A stretch of 64,000 nt of DNA from Actinomadura madurae (GTDB lineage: Bacteria; Actinomycetota; Actinomycetes; Streptosporangiales; Streptosporangiaceae): the NCBI RefSeq assembly GCF_900115095.1, contig NZ_FOVH01000008.1, positions 62,001-126,000 on the forward strand, written 5' to 3'. How positions within the stretch are numbered: the first letter of the stretch is position 1; each line of letters starts with the position of its first letter. This document shows, piece after piece, positions 60,961 through 64,000 of the stretch. The position numbers and the translations under genes are program-made. The notes below the pieces were generated by a model that searched no databases, was not told the origin of the DNA, and worked only from the letters and a program-made list of their open reading frames with translations.

Positions 60961-63476
60961 CGGGTTCCCTCATCCCCCACATCGGACGCGCGTCCGCGCC
61001 GCCATCCCTGCTGTATCGATGCCATCAGCGAGCGTGCCTCCTCGGGCGAGCGTGCGACACCCCCGGCCGTGACTCCGCCGATCCTGGGCGGTGCCGGGGG
61101 GCTCTTGCGCAGTTGCGGGGCCAGGTTCTCCTGCCTGACCCGGCGCGGCAGGCCCGCGTGGGTTCCCGCGGGCTGCCAGTCTTCGTCCTCCTCGCCGGGC
61201 CCGTCCGCGTCCGCCGGCTCGTCGTCCGGCGGAGGGACGGCGTCGTCCGACCAGGGGTTCGGGGCGGGACGCGGCGGGGAGGCGGGCGCCGGCCGGTCCG
61301 GCGCGCCCCACGGCACCGCGGGCCCGGTGAGCTCCGGCAGCGCGGGCGGCGCCTCCAGGTGGCCGCCGGCGCCCTCCAGGTGACCCGGTGCGGCGGCGTC
61401 GCGCAGCGGGACGACCGCGTCGGCGCGGGGCGCGGGCACCAGCACCGCCTCCTCCACGTCCTCCTCGTCGAGGCCGTCGGTGACGCTGTCGAGCGGGGAC
61501 CGCCCGTCGGGTAGGGCGGTGTCCTCGCCGGGACCGGAGGCGGGCGGCAGCGTCCCGGCGACCATCTGCTCGGCCGGCACCACCAGCTCGTGCGGCAGCA
61601 GGACGATCGCCGTCACGCCCCCGTACGGGGACCGCTGCAGCGTCACCGAGATCTCGTGCCGGGCGGCGAGCCGCGCGACGACGAACAGGCCGAGCTGGTC
61701 GGTGTCGACCAGGTCGTACTCCGGCGGCTCGGCGAGCCTGCGGTTGGCCTCGGCGAGCAGCTCGGGCTTGACGCCGAGGCCGCGGTCCTCGATCTCGATG
61801 GCGAACCCGGTGCCGACCCGGTCGGCCATCACCCGGACCTCGGTGTTGGGCGGGGAGAACGCCGCGGCGTTCTCGATCAGCTCGGCCAGCAGGTGGATGA
61901 CGTCGGTGACGGCGGCGCCGACCAGGCCGTCCTCGGTGTCGGTCAGGACCGTGGCCCGGGTGTAGTCCTCGATCTCCGAGACGGCGGCGCGCAGGACGTC
62001 GGCGATCCGCACGGGCTCCCGCCAGCCGCGGCCGGGGGTGGCGCCGGACAGGATGATCAGGCTCTCCGCGTGCCGCCGCATGCGGGTGGTGAGGTGGTCG
62101 ATCCGGAAGAGGTCCTCCAGGTCGTCGGCCTCGGCGCGGCTCTCCAGGCCGTCCAGCATCGTCAGCTGGCGGTGCAGGAGCGACTGGTTGCGGCGGGCGA
62201 TGTTGAGGAAGATGCGGCTGACGCCGGCGCGCAGCTCGGCCTGCCCGACGGCCGCGTCGACCGCGGTCCGCTGCACCTTGGCGAACGCGTCGGCGAGCCG
62301 GGCGACCTCGGTGGTGCGCCCGGACTCCAGGGGCGGCGCCTCCGCGGCGACGTCGACGGTCTCGTTGCGGCTCAGCCGCCGCACGACGTCCGGGAGCCGC
62401 TTGTCCGCGACCTCCTCCGCGGACCCGCGCAGCCCGACCAGCTCCCGGACGAACCCGCGCGCGAAGCGCAGCGACAGCAGCACCGAGGCGAGGATCGCCA
62501 GCAGGCCGAGGCCGCCGACGACGCCGAGCCGGATGTAGGCCTTCCGGCCGAGGTCGTCGGCGTGCTCGCCGGCGCGCTGGGAGTTGCCGAGCACCATCTT
62601 GTTGACCGACAGGACGAGCGGCTCCGCCGTTCGCTGCCAGTCGGCGGCCCTGACGGGGATCGGACGGCGCGGATCGGCGTCGGCGATCCGGTCCTCCATG
62701 GCCCTGAAGTTCTGGTACGCCGGGGCGGCGAAGACCTGCGCGGTGCCGGTCCGGTAGACGACGGGGTCGAGCAGGGAGCGCTGCTTGATCCACTGCTGGC
62801 GCTGCTCGCCGACCATCTCGGTGAACATCCGGTGCTCGGCGCGGCTCATCCGGCCCTTGGTGATGAACGCCGCCGCGACCAGCGCGTTCTCCCGCTGCAG
62901 CAGTTCCATCGCGCGGCCGGCGTGCCGGGTCGACAGGGTCCAGTTGTAGAGCTCGGAGTCGTCGATGACGACGAGCGCGTCGTAGAGCCGGTGCAGGTCG
63001 TCGACCATCGTGCTGTAGCCGTTGATCGCGGTCAGCCGGTCGATGGAGCGGGCGTCCACGGCGGCCCGGATCCCGCCGAGGCCGCCGAGCGCCCGCAGGA
63101 CGTCGGTGACGCGGCTCTCCATCTCGGCGTCGGTGGCCTCGCGGGCGGCGGCCGAGGTGGCCTCGCGGCGGAAGTGCTCGACGGCCTCGTCCAGGCGGTT
63201 GCGCTGGGTCAGCAGGGCCGCGGGCGTGCCGCCCTCGGTGGAGCGCGGGCTGCTGAGGAACACGGCCGACGCCTGGCGCTCCCGGCCCAGCTCGACCAGG
63301 ACGCCCTGCCCGCTCGGCGCGAACTTCCGGTCGAGCGTGTGGTACTTGCGCTGGGCGAGCGCGTCGCGCCCGGTGACGTTGGCGGCGTATCCCCACAGCG
63401 CCACGAGCGACAGCAGCGGCACCAGCAGCAGGGCGGCGACCTTCGAGCGGATCGACCGCGTACGGGGGGATTTCAT
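60957..63476 (-). CDS. cvnA: Conservon sensor histidine kinase with nitrate-sensing-like domain, copy 1 (CvnA-like)
   Basis: This 839-residue kinase has a membrane helix (KVAALLLVPLLSLVALWGYA, about 11-30), a NIT-like sensor domain (about 35-305), a second helix (VVGGLGLLAILASVLLSL), and a HAMP-like segment. The helical region is LFRIDHLTTRMRRHAESLII near 459-478. The HATPase has HLLAELIENAAAFSPPNTEV near 535, IEIEDRGLGVKPEL near 567, and LGLFVVARLAARH near 602. A Pro/Asp-rich C-terminal tail of ~190 residues follows. GAGGTC precedes ATG 63476. First gene of the tandem conservon block. Confidence 0.9.
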   Translation of the reverse strand: MKSPRTRSIRSKVAALLLVPLLSLVALWGYAANVTGRDALAQRKYHTLDRKFAPSGQGVLVELGRERQASAVFLSSPRSTEGGTPAALLTQRNRLDEAVEHFRREATSAAAREATDAEMESRVTDVLRALGGLGGIRAAVDARSIDRLTAINGYSTMVDDLHRLYDALVVIDDSELYNWTLSTRHAGRAMELLQRENALVAAAFITKGRMSRAEHRMFTEMVGEQRQQWIKQRSLLDPVVYRTGTAQVFAAPAYQNFRAMEDRIADADPRRPIPVRAADWQRTAEPLVLSVNKMVLGNSQRAGEHADDLGRKAYIRLGVVGGLGLLAILASVLLSLRFARGFVRELVGLRGSAEEVADKRLPDVVRRLSRNETVDVAAEAPPLESGRTTEVARLADAFAKVQRTAVDAAVGQAELRAGVSRIFLNIARRNQSLLHRQLTMLDGLESRAEADDLEDLFRIDHLTTRMRRHAESLIILSGATPGRGWREPVRIADVLRAAVSEIEDYTRATVLTDTEDGLVGAAVTDVIHLLAELIENAAAFSPPNTEVRVMADRVGTGFAIEIEDRGLGVKPELLAEANRRLAEPPEYDLVDTDQLGLFVVARLAARHEISVTLQRSPYGGVTAIVLLPHELVVPAEQMVAGTLPPASGPGEDTALPDGRSPLDSVTDGLDEEDVEEAVLVPAPRADAVVPLRDAAAPGHLEGAGGHLEAPPALPELTGPAVPWGAPDRPAPASPPRPAPNPWSDDAVPPPDDEPADADGPGEEDEDWQPAGTHAGLPRRVRQENLAPQLRKSPPAPPRIGGVTAGGVARSPEEARSLMASIQQGWRRGRASDVGDEGTR

Positions 63477-63563
63477 GTGACCTCGAACGTTCCGGCACGG
63501 AGGGTCCCTGGATCATAAAGGCCGTCCGTAACGAACCCGCAACCCCTTTGGCGGCTTTCGGAC

Positions 63564-63598
63564 GCATTGCCGCCATTCCGCGCCACCTGCGGCAATGC
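63564..63598. promoter_or_regulatory. Long inverted repeat upstream of the conservon block
   Basis: GCATTGCCGC and GCGGCAATGC are perfect 10-bp arms separated by 15 bp. They lie about 90-120 bp upstream of the first kinase gene, in the 340-bp gap (63477-63816) before the divergent partial gene. It could be an operator or a hairpin. Nothing else in that gap looks like a gene. Confidence 0.5.
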
Positions 63599-63816
63599 CC
63601 GCGGGCCAAGCGATCTTGAGGAACTGGGGGAGGAAGATAGCGGCAAATCCGGACAACTTACTTCATTTCCCCCTGTCCCTCGGGAGCATTGCGCCATACT
63701 CTGCTTCTTCACCCACCGCTCGCGTCGCGGCCGGCACGGGAAGGAGAGCGGCGATTCATACAGGCAACGACGACGGCCGGACCGGGAGGACGGTTCCCGG
63801 GCCGGAGGGCGTTACG

Positions 63817-64000
63817 ATGCCCGCCGTGAGTCCCGAAAGCCAGGCACCCGAGGCACTGCCGTCGCGACGGCGCCGCACACCCCGCGGCGGCCGGCACCGC
63901 GGCGACGAATCCTTCCTGCTGCCCCCCGGATCCCCCACGCTCGTCCTGGCCGTCCCCGGTCCCGCCCGGCGCGCCGGCACCGAGGTCGCCGCCGAGCTCG
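63817..64000 (+). CDS. Probable sirohydrochlorin chelatase/CbiX-like protein (partial)
   Basis: This frame (61 residues) runs off the right edge. A basic Pro/Arg-rich N-terminus is followed by SPTLVLAVPGPARRAGTEVA, which resembles the first strand of actinobacterial CbiX/sirohydrochlorin-chelatase-like proteins. ATG 63817 follows GGAGGG by 7 nt. GTG 63826 lies 7 nt after a -10-like TACGAT, so a leaderless start is possible. The assignment is weak because only the N-terminus is seen. Confidence 0.55.
   Translation, partial: MPAVSPESQAPEALPSRRRRTPRGGRHRGDESFLLPPGSPTLVLAVPGPARRAGTEVAAEL

Noticed and set aside
61590..63518. A 642-codon open frame antisense to the first conservon kinase
   Set aside because: Composition of a shadow frame; the kinase frame has clear sensor and HATPase motifs.
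63477..63816. Short minus-strand frames (63473-63712, 63709-63897) as genes
   Set aside because: No ribosome sites, no recognisable motifs, and they overlap promoter-like and partial-gene sequence.

Overview
The window is a piece of a high-GC actinobacterial chromosome. It has GTG starts, ATGA-coupled operons, several apparently leaderless genes, a DUF397 protein, conservons, an F420-dependent oxidoreductase, and KstR-controlled steroid genes. This gene set best fits a Streptosporangiales or Thermomonosporaceae-type organism such as an Actinomadura relative. That placement is an inference from gene content, not a database match. I saw no rRNA, tRNA, insertion sequence, phage gene or CRISPR array.

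Layout: (1) 1-3986 is an acyl-CoA synthetase/FadE27-like/FadE26-like sterol side-chain operon, divergent from a KstR-type TetR regulator. (2) 4033-7644 holds an ECF sigma factor with a CU044_5270-type partner, a DUF397 protein, a decayed gene and a secreted alpha/beta hydrolase. (3) 7794-17606 is a tightly coupled ten-gene purine (urate/allantoin) degradation operon, divergent from pucR (17687-19129). (4) 19136-20768 holds a hydrolase-fold protein lacking its catalytic Ser and His, and a Clp_N/HTH protein whose promoter lies inside two perfect operators. (5) 20818-27519 is a compact OleA / glycosyltransferase / P450 / OleC / OleD cluster with a divergent second P450, a candidate beta-lactone or beta-hydroxy-ketide pathway. 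(6) 28099-39248 is a second KstR-linked region: a FadA5-like thiolase, an MBL hydrolase, an ABC-F protein with a probable attenuation leader, two tandem CYP125/124-like P450s, a glycosyltransferase / methyltransferase / alpha-alpha toroid / methyltransferase group, and a P450-type ferredoxin. (7) 39392-46506 holds mixed housekeeping and hypothetical genes, including a 26-residue cysteine-rich peptide. (8) 46513-55135 holds a MarR regulator, an F420 oxidoreductase, and a ROK-regulated sugar ABC transporter and catabolic operon. (9) 55343-63476 holds two complete conservons (sensor kinase, roadblock, DUF742, small GTPase) in tandem, followed by the start of a probable sirohydrochlorin chelatase-like gene.

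The strongest unifying signal is a set of 14-bp palindromes matching the published KstR consensus TnnAACnnGTTnnA. Three match perfectly (upstream of the thiolase, the first P450 and the ferredoxin) and one has a single mismatch (upstream of the acyl-CoA synthetase). They tie genes 35 kb apart into one probable sterol-degradation regulon and draw in poorly understood genes. The most novel candidates are the OleA/C/D-P450-glycosyltransferase cluster, the ABC-F leader, the Clp_N/HTH leaderless autoregulated promoter, and the cysteine-rich micropeptide.
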